DNA of 64,000 bases from Myrica gale (lineage: Eukaryota > Streptophyta > Magnoliopsida > Fagales > Myricaceae): assembly GCA_963930655.1 (NCBI GenBank), contig OZ005621.1, forward strand, positions 563,001 through 627,000, in the 5' to 3' direction. Numbering within the stretch: the first letter of the stretch is position 1; the number at the start of each line of letters is the position of its first letter. Shown piece by piece: positions 49,784-62,483 of this stretch. The translations under genes were made by a program, and so were the position numbers. Under the pieces are notes generated by a model. It had not been told where the DNA came from. It did no database searches and was given only the letters and a program-made list of their open reading frames with translations.

Positions 49784-52700
49784 CTAAATGATTTTTTTGC
49801 ACCAGCTGAGAACTCTAAATAGCTGTTTGTCAATGGCATCTCTCACTGTTCGTTTCCTTCTTTTTGCATCTTCAAGATCTAGAGTTCTATAAGCAAGAGC
49901 CAGCAAATACATTGCTGGATGGAGTCTCCTGCAAATAGTGCAAATGTAAGACAGTAAGTGCAGTGCAAAAGCCAAGTATAGATTATGAACAGCGACAGCT
50001 GAATCTATTCAGTTAATTGAAAACCTTTATGGAAATTGATACTAATTTTCAAGTTCGTTATGAGGGCACTAGACTTTTCTGGCCATTTCCCAACTTCCCG
50101 TTCCTTAACTAGTTTAAATTTCCTATCTATCCATTTCGTTGTTATTCTATTGAATTGGTTCCACAAGAGTTTAGAAGAAAAATCTCTGCCCCGGGAAATT
50201 AAGAGATTAATCGTGTGAAAAAACAGAAGGAGCTCAAGCTTTTGCTATAGCTACATGCTATGAACTTACTTGTCACGTGCTTCACTTGCATCAAAGCCGT
50301 CCCAATACCTTTGTGATGGGACTGTCCTGCCTTTCTTATCTCTGCCAAAAGTTTCAACATACCAACCACCAATATCATGCATGCTACAGCGAGGCTCAAA
50401 CAGCCAAAATCTGTTTGAAGTAAGTGGGTTCAGAAGATCAAGGAATCTATGTAGAGGTCTTAGAAGATATTCATATGCTGTGCCAGACACAGAGTAACAG
50501 GTGATGCTTACAAATATTTATTTGATGAATGCATACAAATGTCAACCTCAACTTGAACGTCTTATGCACACCTGTGACAGAAGGAAGCTTCATACCATTT
50601 CAAGAAGGCTTAACTCATTAACCTTGGTGGGTATCTAAGTATGTACCTCAAGTGGTTGGTACGAAATTCAGCCCAAACAAAGAAGCAAGGGGTCTTTAAC
50701 TATGTATCTAAGGAAGCTGCAAAAAACTAAGCGCAAAGGAAGAAACAAAGACTTGGCACACTCCAAACCAATTCCACCACATTTCCACTAATCTCAGTCA
50801 TGTTTAACAGCGGAACGTATATTAACTACAATCAGACCTAGGGACAAAGAGCCAAACAAAGGCTGACAATTAGAATAGAAGCACCAATCCTCCTGGGTTT
50901 TGATAAAATTGGTGAAAAATATGCAGTCTGAAATATTCTAATTTTTGACTGGTGACATCAAACAAGAAAATGAACAAACAATAAGTTACATGGGATAACT
51001 ATGCATGACCAAATACTAAGTTGAAGATAACAGCAAACAGAACTAAAGGAAATATCAAGGATCGCAATAAGTCCTTCACTAAAAAAACCTATTAAAATTT
51101 TTCACAGCAATGAAAAAGAAGAGTGAGAGCAAAGAAAATTCCACTTTTCCAGCTCCAATATGTGGGGTGAGAAATAAATGGGGATGACTCATGAAACTAG
51201 TTATCACTTGACAATTAAGAGGATATAGAAAAAAAACATAGGTTTCATATCTTACTTGCTTGGTGGTAAGCGGGCTCTGCTGCATCGACACTCACATACA
51301 GAAACTTCTTCTCCCACACCATACCAATGCATGTGCTTCACCTAAAGAGAAAAGGCATAAGGTAGACCAATGCACTAAGTCATAAATATAAGCTATGTAT
51401 TGCATGAAGTTATCTGAGATAGAGCTCATCTGGCCCAGAATAAGTACGACTCATCCTCTTCTGTCCCAGAATAACTACAATCATACAAAAAGACATGGAT
51501 AATACATTAGGCAATCACTTGTGGCTGACTGCCAATATAGATCCAAAAAGTCCTCAAGGCAATGAATGATCTTTATATAAATGGGAACTTAGGGAAGAGG
51601 CCAGGAGCTGGCTCTAGTATGGGGGGAAACGAACATCAATCAGGAAAGTTCTGGATGGTGGATACGAATACACCCATGCCAAAATATTTTCCAGGCATAA
51701 AAGATGTTGTGTGCTGTCTTCAATGTCCAAAGCATTATCACAATCATAAACTATAACGGAACAAAAATGAATTCCTTCAGTCATGAAAGCCATACCAAAA
51801 AGTTTGTGTACAAGTAGTCCTTTCCAACTCTTCCTAATTCTTTCTTTACAAGACTTTCCAATGAAAAAAAGGTTCACACTGCAACGATTTGCATAGACAC
51901 AGGAAGCAACTGGATCAAAGTTTGTACTTTCAGCACTATTAGATCAAAGTCGTACACATACAAGGTCATCGAAAACTCAAGCATTTGTCTCCATAAAGGC
52001 TATAATTGGACCAAGAGATAGTCCTCATTGTCAAAAATACCAAAAACTCAAATCGGTTGTAGAAAAAACCATTTTCAATCATACAAATAATTTGTGATAT
52101 GCGTTATGCAGCATTGGCAAGAAACCACTTTAATGTATTGACTGCAGTGGCCTTTGCTCTGATCAAACTTGCAACAGAAACAAGAGAGAACTGAAATATA
52201 AAACAAAAACTAAATCTGGCGAGGATGGAACGTTGAAAACAGAATAGCTGAAGGGAACCATATTTACAAACCAGCAATGTTCTATGCTTCATAATCACAT
52301 GGGTTTTTGTACCACTGAAATCGTAGACAAAGCAGGACCCTTCTTCTGGGCTAGTCCCTAGTCCGGTTATAGTTCCCAGTGGAATCCTTGATCTTACTTC
52401 ACCCCCAGTAGACTGATCTATAGAGTACCCCTTTGTAATATGCATGGATGGATCTTCATGCGAACTAAGAAATACATGTATCTGATCTTGACCATCTTCC
52501 TTCTGTATCCCATTGCAATAGCTTTTAGGAGGAACTCTAGTTGCCAAAGCAACAACCGTTCCAGATACATGCAATTCTAGATCTTTATATGAATCTGATT
52601 TGTGACCTGCAATATTCTGAGATTGTAACAAAGGAGTCCCAAAATCATCCACCCCACCAGAGCTCATGCGGATGTTCACATCCTCAAAGTTAGTGCAGGT

Positions 52701-54174
52701 ACCGGAACCTATAGATGCAACTGACGATAATTTTTCATTGATGGCAAAAGATAATTCAGGAACCTTATTGACCAAGCAAACCATCCCAAAGAGATCTCGC
52801 CCTGAAACGAGGTGCAGGACCTCGGGAGTTTCGTAAACAGATCTCTCCTCAGCTTCAAAGCGGTCAGGAAGAAGATCCATTGACTCAATTACAGGGCCGT
52901 AGTATGCTGCATGTATGGCTGCATAAAAATCCCTTTCAAGCACATCAATATAGCCCATTCCAGCAACCACCTTCTTCTCTGACACTATATTCTTTATAGC
53001 ATATCTATACCACTTTAACCATTCAACAACCTCCATCTGCTTAAATGTTGTTACATGGGATTTATACGTGGACAATCTTGTTCCCCGTCCCGAATGTTTC
53101 TTCACAAGCCTTCTGTGAGATAACAGATACATGTCATAATGGGCTCTCTTCTCAGAATCTGAAAGAATCTGCAATCCATTGTTGAAAATTCTGTGAAGTC
53201 AGAATACCCTGTAGAGATGCAACGTGCCACAAACTGAACCTTGCCATTAGCAACCATAAAAGCACATCCCACGATTAAAAAATTTAGTTTTGAAGTTCAT
53301 CTAGCTGCATAGACTCCTACATGAAGATACCATACCCACGGAGCGGGAGTTGATGACCATATAAACAAATTGCCTGCATTAACGTATATTCTGGCTAGAA
53401 ATTCACGGGACTCTATAAATTCCTTGAACAAGAGAGGGGTCAGCATTATTACTTCTGTTTATAGTGAACTTCTTCTAGTCAAGCTCTCCATAATGCCACA
53501 TTCGAGCATGTTTGAAGTTTCTGCTTTCCAGCCAAACCTTCTGTCACCTAAATCAATTATGAAGCCTTCTGATGTGCATATTCTTCATTAGTTCATTTCT
53601 TGCCATTCATTACCTTTTCATCAGTAATTCACAGCTAAAGCTTTGAATTTCAATGTAGCTTACAAGGCGAACCTAATCACTAGCAATGTATATGTATAAC
53701 CAGTATTCTATAAAAAGCAATTTCACAGTTTATAAACTAGGAAGCTCAACATTCAGAAGATTCAATCTAGTATCGTGGAATTAAAATTCAGAACACAAAT
53801 AATTGAAATATTCAAACAGTCGATTAGTTACTGATTATCAGACAAGACGACTAAAACTGTGAGCACAGCACCTCATAGGCCGCGAGGATTTGCACAAACC
53901 GCTGAGAGTCGTTCTTCGAATCTGCGAGGTCCGGGTGAGTTTCTTTCGCCAATTTGCGAAAAGAAGCTTTGATTTCGGCAAATGAGCTGGTCTCTGAAAC
54001 TCCTAAGAGATCATACGCGTTCTCCCCACGGAAATCGGCCCGAGCCGAGTAATTGCCGTAGCTGAGCCACCGATATCTGAAACTCGGATACAAGCACTTA
54101 GTGTCGCCGTAATTAAGTTGAACTGACAGTTGAGAAATTGGCCGGCGGAGAAAGTGTCCGGCGAGAAAAATCAT
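49784..54174 (-). CDS. J-domain (DnaJ/HSP40) protein, organelle-type N-terminus
   Basis: Five exons in phase give 523 residues: 53872-54174, 52272-53168, 51256-51341, 50270-50410, 49784-49928. The first 45 residues are basic and hydroxylated, like a mitochondrial or plastid presequence. The J domain follows: AYDLLGVSETSSFAEIKASF with the essential His-Pro-Asp (KETHPDLADS), then FVQILAAYE and, across the intron, ILSDSEKRAHYD. There is no Gly/Phe region or zinc finger, so it is a type III J protein that would recruit an HSP70. The long remaining part is a plant-specific domain I do not recognise, with GMGYIDVLERDFYAAIHAAY, a Cys-rich segment in exon 3 (CECRCSRARL) and PSQRYWDGFDASEARDK in exon 4. 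It converges with CGLD27; the stops are about 460 bp apart. Confidence 0.92.
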
Positions 54175-54629
54175 TTTCTTTTTCTTTTTCGCTTATTCTT
54201 ATTCTTTTGTATTTCCTATAGTAGTTGGAATTTGGAAATGATTCAAAAGAAGTCAGAATCTGACGTGGTATTGGATTTTAATGTGCCACGTTGACTAACA
54301 ACAAAGAACGAGAACGATAATGCAGGTCTCATCCCACTAATGACTCCACCAAAGAGTTAGGGTAAATAAATATCGTTCTTCGAATAACCATTATTTTTGG
54401 AGTCTCTCCATTGAAGGTGATCTTTTTCATCTCGTACACTAAAACGGGGAGGTCCAAGAATCAATGGGCTTGAGTTTGAGAGGCCCAAATATCCTACCCT
54501 TACCAACATCTCTCATAAAGCATTCGACCTGAGTTTGAGAAGGCCCAAACTAGTGCTTCCCCCCCCCCCCCGGGCCACCCAACCCCAAACAAAAAAGAAG
54601 TATTAAACCATCCTACCTATAAGAAACTT
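54175..54629. other. J-protein upstream region with a C-tract
   Basis: This is the likely promoter of the J-domain gene. A run of about 14 C residues lies at 54559-54572, followed by GGGCC. No gene is seen. Confidence 0.5.
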
Positions 54630-55009
54630 TAAGGGTGAGTACCGGATGGGTCATTCCGGTTCCGGTACTCACCGGAATCCCTATTTTTGTTCTGGTTCTA
54701 TTCTGAAAAATTTCAGAATGGAATCGGAATTTCCGAAAACGGAATCCGGAAATTCCGGCGAGAGAGAGAAATGGGAGGAAAGCAAGAAATACACAAATTC
54801 ACAATCGGGATGCCTAAGAAACCATGATTCTGAGCAAGCCATTCGATTAGTTTTATTCTAAAAGAAAAAAAAGACACCCAATTGAAAATAAGCAAATTGG
54901 GAGCTTCACAGAACAAGATAAATTTAACCAAGCGATGAACTAGATAAATTTAACCAAGTGTAAACTAATATGAGAGAGAGGAGAGAGAGATGCTGTACTA
55001 GATCAGATC

Positions 55010-55387
<378 letters not shown>

Positions 55388-55605
55388 TCACTCAAGTGAA
55401 AAAGAAACAAGTGAAAGCTCTACAGCTTAATTTTCAGAAGAATAAAAAGAGATTAAAGAAAAAGGTGAATAGATGGACTAGATAACGGATGATACGTGAA
55501 TAGATCTGATATGGGCCATCTGGCGTACTAGATCTGATCTGCCAACCAGAAATGCAAGGTGAGAGAGAGGAGAGAGAGAGACATAGACAAAGGAAGAAAG
55601 ACTAA

Positions 55606-55804
55606 GGCTGCGTTTGCGTCCTAAAATTTTACACACTCTAAAATTTTAACACAATAAAAAATTACAATATAATTTCTCTCTCCCCCATCAAATCACTACT
55701 ATTCACTACAAAAAATATAAAAAATTACCTCTCTCTTCACTTTTTCACTAAACCCAATACCTAAAATTTTAACAACACTAAAATTTTACAACACAAACAC
55801 ACCC
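55606..55804. mobile_element. 199-bp MITE (family M1) nested in the Pack-hAT
   Basis: The ends are GGCTGCGTTTGCG and, inverted, GGGTGTGTTTGTG, with a 3-bp TAA duplication (55603-55605, 55805-55807). The interior shares ctctctctcccc and aaaaattacctctctcttcac with the 198-bp copy at 11297. It inserted after the hAT element formed. Confidence 0.82.
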
Positions 55805-56849
55805 TAAGAGAGAGAGACATACAGACTCACAGAGAGAGAGAGAGAGGCGACCGCAGCACTGCAACAGGGAGGGAGGGGGAGGTTGCTGCCTCAGGCTCAG
55901 CCTAGGTGTTGTCTTCAACTCTTCGTCTCTTCAGGCTTCTCGAAGATGTCGAATAGGAGTGAAGCTCTCAAGTGAAGTATAGTTGTGTGTATGTGAGGGT
56001 GAGAGAGAGGAGACAAGGTCGCTGTTGCAGGGAGGAAGGAGGAAGAGAGAAAGGAGATGGGTGGGTGGGGGCAGACTGCAGAGGGGAATCGTCGAGTAAG
56101 TGATTAGTGCCCTGGGTTGTTTTCACCCAGGTCAATATATTATATATAAAGATTTTTTTTAACTCAAGGCTCAAACTCAACGTTTTGAGTAAAAAAAATG
56201 GAACCGGAAATTTCCGGCAATTCCGTCGGAAATTCCGGTTTCGGAAAATCAAAAAAATAGTATCCGGTTCCGGTACCGGAATAGTCCGGAATTGGTACCG
56301 GAATACCGGTACCGGAATCGGAACCGAAATTTCCGGCAAAATCCAGATAAAATGCTCACCCTTAAGAAACTTGAACTGAAAGTTCAATTTGTATACGAAA
56401 AGGATGTAATCTGATTTCACGCTTGGAAATAACATCGATTTTATATTTATAAATGTAAATTGATCCTATATCCTGTTAATATTATAACCAGTGAACGGAA
56501 GGGCTTCTTCACCTTCACATGCTTTGATGGTACAATTATTTGCAGTTTTGACTTTTTAGTTCAAATCCATTTACTCGTGGACCCGATATGTCTGCTTAGT
56601 ATTTGTACGCACAAATAGACAAACTTATCTGAGAACCACCTATTATTGGAATGATTTTGAGCAAGAAAGAAATGCTTCAATAGTGGGGTCGTGTAGGGTC
56701 CCGGATTACAATAGTAAGGTAGTGGTATGTTAGTTCTGAAGTGTGGTCCAGGTCATTATAAGTATAAATTCTCCCATGGAAAACACGTGTAGTATAAAAC
56801 TCACAATTTTCCTCAAAAGAAGCGAGGATAAAATTGAAACACTCACGGT

Positions 56850-57750
56850 AAACATCCGTTAATGTGTTGTTCGAAACACTAACGGTTGAATGCTGATGTG
56901 GTAAAAATAGACACGTTAGCACCAATCAGATGATGACACGTCATCGTGAATACCTCATGGGCATATTTGTAATTTGCGAATACCATACGGGCATGTGATG
57001 CATTTAAGTTTTTTTGTTTTTAAAAAAATATTATTAATTTGTTTTAAATAGGCACGTCACCACCAATAATATGATGACACATCATCATATTTAAATTTTT
57101 TTTAAAAATTATTATTTAAAAAAAAGACTTAGTTCCATTTTCCTTCAACATATTCTATGTGTTCGTTTTTGTCTTTTTTTATATAATTTTTTTTAGCCAT
57201 TGTATTCGTTTTTGTGTGTTTTTTATTTTTTATTTAATTTTAAAAAAATGAACAGAAAACGACTTAGCCCCATTTCCCTTCAACTTAGCCCATGTGTTCG
57301 TTTCTATCTTCTTATTTTTTCCTTTTTCATAATTTTTTTTAAAAAAAAAACATGCGTAGTTCAAAAAAATACACACATAAACGAATACAGTGGCTAAGTT
57401 GAACTATGCAAGTTTTTTTTAAAAAAATTATGTATATAAAAAAAGACTGAAGCGAGCACATGAGATATGTTGAAGGAAAATGAGGCTAAGTCTTTTTTTT
57501 TAAATAATAATTTCTTTTTAAAATTAAATATGATGACGTGTCATCATCTTGTTGGTGCTGACGTGTCTATTTTTTTTTTTTTAAAAAAAGCTTAAATGCA
57601 TTTTATGCCCCTGTGGTATTCACAAATTGCAAATATGCCCTGAGGTATTCGAGATGTCGTGTCATCATTTGATTGGTGCTAACGTGTCTATTTTTGCCAC
57701 GTCAGCATTTACCGTTAGTGTTTCAAATAACACATTAACGGAGGGACATA
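56850..57750. mobile_element. Second foldback element, arms about 440 bp
   Basis: Left-arm phrases such as gttaatgtgttgttcgaaacac, gatgatgacacgtcatc and catacgggcat recur inverted on the right (gtgtttcaaataacacattaac, gacgtgtcatcatc). The centre lies near 57300. The outer ends are diverged and no target duplication is clear. AT-rich and non-coding. Confidence 0.7.
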
Positions 57751-58189
57751 TTGTGACCTTGATGTTTACCTCAGGGGTATAAAAATGACTTTATTTACTT
57801 CATGGGTATATTTGCAATTCACGAATACCACATAGATATTAGATATATTTAACCCTAATTGTAATCACTATCGATAGAAACCCGTGAACCTAGACAAGTG
57901 AATTTCAATATTCTGCACTATTGAGGTTCATATTTCGTTTTTCGGTGCTGTTGGAAAAATATCGTCCACGAGACTCTTTTTCAGAGTAATCGGACCAAAG
58001 CTGCTTTGGTTCTCTTTTTCAAAACCAAAGCTGTGGTAGCTTAGAAAAAAAAAAGATTCAAACCTGTAGTACGTGGGGTACATGAAAAAGAGTCGCCGCG
58101 TTCTGTGTCAGCAGAAAAAAAGAAGGAAACAATAATCCAAATTTCTCTTTCAAAAGTTCCTCTTTTTTATCTTCGCGTTGACACTAAGT

Positions 58190-58370
58190 GTATGTTTGTG
58201 TTGAAAATTTTGTTGTATTGAATTTAGTGTTGATATTGAGTTTAATGAAAAAGTGAAGATAGGTAATTTTTTATATTTTATTATGGGAGAGAGATTATAT
58301 TGTAGTATTTTATTGTGAGTTGGTAAAATATTTGGTGAAATTTTAATGGTCGTATAAATTGGATGGTATA
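58190..58370. mobile_element. Truncated MITE related to family M1
   Basis: Starting GTGTATGTTTGTGTTGAAAA and continuing with gaaaaagtgaagataggtaa and gggagagagattatattg, it is a reverse-oriented relative of the 198/199-bp elements. The far end is missing. Confidence 0.5.
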
Positions 58371-59189
58371 TGTTTTATACAACATAGGTATGGGTCAGAT
58401 AATTATGACGATGGAAATGAGCAACCACCTGCGAATGCTAGAGTTAAGTGATGCACAATAGAGGATCTGAAATAAGATAATTGAAGTTTACATCCGCAAA
58501 ATCCATTCACACGCAAGAAAAGGAAAAGCAATGCCAAGAAAAAAAAAAGGAAAAGCAATGACCCTAATTTTTGTTCCAAAATCACCATATTTCTTTCCGT
58601 GAAAATACAAAAATTAGTACTGGGGCAAGTTGGTTCCCTTAGGTGACCGCTCGGTTATGGCTCCGGGTGGGGTATGGAGGAGAAAAAAGGAAAAATAGAT
58701 TGACGATCTTTTTGACGTTGGCCTTGGAGCTCCGATAAAAGAATTGTGTTCGGTGCTCCGTGCTCTTTTAGCTGCAAAAGGTCGAGAAAATATGGCGTAG
58801 CAACCGTAGCTAGCCTTTCTTAAAAAAAAAAAAGGTGTACATAGCTACTACAGAGATAATAGAAACAGAAAGATGAACAAAAGCCGGAACACACGTGATG
58901 AAGGCTAAACTACAGCCTACTTTGCTCAGCTGTTTCCACTCTCTTCCCCTTGTTGTCTTAACGTGATCATTCACAGATCCGCACAAGTGCCCACCGTCCC
59001 TTCTCTCTCTCTCATGCATGTTTTCGTGGAAGCCTGATCTGTTAGCTGTTCACGCTATTAACATTGGAACGTAGGCGTCGCAAAGTCCGACCCAGTTGTT
59101 TCTCTCCGGCCCTCCTTCTTGGTAAGCTTGCTCTCTCTCTTTCTCAGCTTTTGGTTTTCCGTGATAATCTGTAAATTTTCAGCAGAAAG

Positions 59190-59300
59190 ATGTCGTTGCT
59201 GTTCCAATTGGCATTCAGCTTCGCGTTAGATAGAAACAACAAAGTGGTTTTCATATGCAGCCGGTGCAAGTTAGAAAGCAAACCTCCCTATCTCTCCCAG
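59190..59300 (+). other. Orphan coding-like exon, unidentified
   Basis: ATG at 59190 opens a 37-codon frame (MSLLFQLAFSFALDRNNKVV, then FICSRCKLESKPPYLSQ) ending at a consensus GT donor after CAG. A GTAAGC donor-like site upstream (about 59121) suggests a preceding leader exon. The next plausible acceptor (59811) would give an immediate stop. It may be the first exon of a broken gene. The phrase resembles the start of plant SWSAP1-like ATPases as I remember them, but I cannot confirm that. Confidence 0.35.
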
Positions 59301-62300
59301 GTACCTCTCTCTCTTTCTCTCCCCAAAAAACGCAGACACTCATTGCCTTGGTATACTTTTAAAATGTGAGGAGAAGGAAGAGAGGGGGATGGAGCAGGGA
59401 GGCTGGGTCAGCAGAGGGTGGACTGATTCTAAGGGGGGCGGCGCACATAAAAAATAATAAAAAAAAATTTCTTTACAGGTTTTCCGGCGTTGGGGGCGGC
59501 CGCCCCTAGCTGGTTCCGCCTGTGTCTTATACACACTTCACATCAACCTCCAACTCGCAGACAGAGAACAAAGTAAGAATTACATGAACATTTACAGATG
59601 AAAGTGAGGTTGTTCCTCTATATGGCAAGGGCACATGTTTGGGAAAAGAAAATGAATCAGCAAACAAAAAAAAAACTTGAATTCCATTGATGAGAATCGA
59701 TTATATGATGGAACAGAGATTACAAATATTCAATTAAATTGCTGTATATTTTCTTTGTAATTGCTATTGCAAACATGATATCATTTCTCTTGTGCTCACA
59801 TTTTCGGATGCAGGACTGATCCAATGTGAAAGGCTTTGGACCACCGAACCGATCTATCAAACAGATGTTATCGTGAGCTGGGGCACTGATCCTCCTGGCA
59901 CAAAAGGGGCGGGTACAATATATAAAAACTTCTTTTTCTTGGATATTGTTCCTATATTTTCTATGTCCATAAGCTTTAAGGCTGCAGGCTCATAGAAACC
60001 CAAACTTCTTCGTAGGTTTGATGAGTCTCCTTCAATCACTCTGCACGTTTCAGTTGGATCTCGCAGGTTTGAAGTAGCTGATTTGTGGTGTTGTGCAGGA
60101 CAGGACAAGGGGGCTTGATACATTAAAATGATGCGGATGGGGTGCATAAAGGACTTCACATTTGACTAACGAGCATTGGTTTAAAATGGTGCGGTTTGGA
60201 ACTCAATAATAGAGAAGGCAATGGTTTGCCGTTTTAGTCTAATTGAGGAGTGCAATGGAAAATTGTTCGGTGACTAAGCAGAGCTGCTGATGTGGACATA
60301 ACTCCCGTTGGTCAAACAGAATGACCAAATCTTAGCAAAGGCCTAAAGTTAGTGACTGAAAGCTGGGAAAAATGGACCAAAACATAGTGACTAAAAGTTG
60401 AATTTCTCAAAAAAAAATTCAAACAAAGTAACGTTTTCATTAACTCCAATAGTAACTTTTTACAAATTTTTCACCAATTATAAGAGAATCTACACTACCT
60501 TCAATAAAAAAAATCATCTAGAATTTTTGCTCATCCAAACTCTGGTTTTGTTCTTAACAAATTCTTCGCAAATTCCGCTAAAAATATTGGACGAATTTCA
60601 CTGGGGAACTATCAAGTATCAATTACCAAAGAAGGAAACAAAAACTGCAGAATGGGAGAAGAAGACCCGGAGATGGGATGCTTCGGAAGATGGCATTGGG
60701 GGAAGTCAATTTTGGACTATCAGGGACAATAGAGTCGGTGTAGATGTACGCCTTTGAGCGGCCCATAAATGTTCCTGATGATGGGTCTGAGCTTTATACC
60801 TGAGTTTGGTTTTGGAGAACTCAATAAGAAGTGATTTTTTTTTATCGGATAATGTTCCCTAATGCTGTCTTTTTTTTTTCCTTAGCACTGTCTTTTTTTT
60901 TTTTCTAAATAGCACTGTCTTTTTATTAATAATGCTATTATGCTGCGATAGTAAAGCCTGTAAAGGGTACCGTACTAGTAGTCTAGTAGCATCAGCTGTG
61001 GAATCAGGAGAGTAATCTTGTGGCTCGGGCATGCAAATATCAAATGTTGCAACGGCCTTTGATCGACGATCTTGGCTCAGCAAGGCCGCGCAAAATTTGT
61101 TTAAATCTCGACGTACAAGGTACGAAGTATATTAAATTTTAGATAGTTGACCGGTACGAGGCACCATCTTAAGGGCGAGAAGGACCATTCATTCAGTCGA
61201 GTGATGCTTCTTGTAAACTCTACTATTATTTTTGTAAGCTTGTAAACTCTCTGTTAGCTCGCCGGAAGGATTGTTGAATGACATAAATTCGCGTTGATTT
61301 CGTTGACAGCAGCACTTGGTACGGAACAAAGTAGCCTGCACATAACCATGGCCATCACGTGGAATTGCTCATAACCCAATTTATGGATGCGACGAACCAA
61401 ACAGAATTTAATTGCTTAATACCCTAACGCGCCTTTGTTGGGAAGCTAGCATGAACGTTGCGATTCTAAAAAGAGAAGATCCCTCTTTTACGGGTTGCAT
61501 TCAACTAATTACAGCAATAATGCCGGTGCTCTATACACGGAACATTTGTTGTCACAACTTGCACTTAGAAGTTAGAACCTTAGACGACTATAGACCAATT
61601 GTAGCTAGTAATGATGTTATCTCTTACTTTCCCCACAAAAATCCTTTACAACTTGCTCGACAGAGAAAACTTGAAAAACCAAGCTAAGAGGGTAGCTAGA
61701 GAGCAAAAGGACCGTAGTCCGTATACCACTTTTCTAGGAGATACATATTATGCCACCACTGGCTTCAACAGCTGGATATTAATGCTATCTGGATAGGAAA
61801 ATTTATGTGGCTGGCTCTGCTCTCCATATGGGCCCATGGCCATGGCCCTGGGATGAGGGATTAATTTCTTTCTATACGTCAGAGATAATTGGTAATGGCA
61901 CCGTGGCAGAAAGGAGTTGGTTCTCGATCGTCACATTGTTACGCAATATATATCTTAATCATCCTGAAAATCGCTTTTACCTTAAATATGTTTAATATTT
62001 TTCTTCTTAAAGCTAGGCCCATGGGCCATGACGGTGGAAAGCGAGCTAGTCTATGGATCCACCATCCATGTCTTGTGCTCTCGGTTTGGGACTACTCTTT
62101 CTTCGTTGTGACATTTGCTTTGTCCGACGTTAGAGGCGAGATTTCCGATCGATCGTGGACCTAGCTTAGTCATGCACTTCACCAGGGCGATGCCGCGTGG
62201 AGATTATAATTCATGATAAACAGACACGTATGTCAAACGTGGATTACGTACAGACTGCATGAGATCGCAATAAGATACAATGCAAGGAGAACGAGCCACC

Positions 62301-62345
62301 AATCAGAGAGCGAAAACTCCTAAACAAAGAAGAAGAATAAGTGTA
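59301..62345. other. Gene-poor intergenic region
   Basis: No gene is supported. A GC-rich phrase near 59420-59520 (ggggcggccgcccctagctgg) looks like a transposon relic. The phrase agcactgtcttttttt recurs three times at 60860-60925. Open frames are short and without family features. Confidence 0.5.
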
Positions 62346-62483
62346 ATGGAGAAGAACTTGGAGCAGACGGAGAAAAAGGTAGATACTGGCGAGAGGGGAA
62401 AGTTAGAAGGGATTCCTGTGGAGGATAGCCCCTACATGAAGTACAAGGACCTGGAAGATTACAAACGACAGGGCTACGTGTGA
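62346..62483 (+). CDS. LEA group 6 (LEA18-type) protein, short
   Basis: The 45-residue frame reads MEKNLEQTEKKVDTGERGKL, then EGIPVEDSPYMKYKDLEDYK and RQGYV. The Leu-Glu-Gly-Ile-Pro plus Ser-Pro-Tyr and DLEDYKRQGY motifs are those of the small, disordered late-embryogenesis-abundant group 6 proteins, which protect cells in drying seeds and stressed tissue. Relatives usually continue after Gly-Tyr with a Gly-rich, Pro-rich tail to about 70-90 residues. Here a TGA follows one residue later, so the C-terminus is truncated or the gene is damaged. An in-frame ATG exists upstream at 62280, but the motif spacing favours 62346. Intronless. Confidence 0.65.
   Translation: MEKNLEQTEKKVDTGERGKLEGIPVEDSPYMKYKDLEDYKRQGYV

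Noticed and set aside
56107..56435. Open frames on both strands with Phe-Arg/Pro-Val repeats
   Set aside because: They translate the CCGGAATT subterminal repeats of the hAT element.
59380..59530. GC-rich ggggcggccgcccc block as a gene or CpG island
   Set aside because: Resembles a transposon relic; no coding or promoter evidence.
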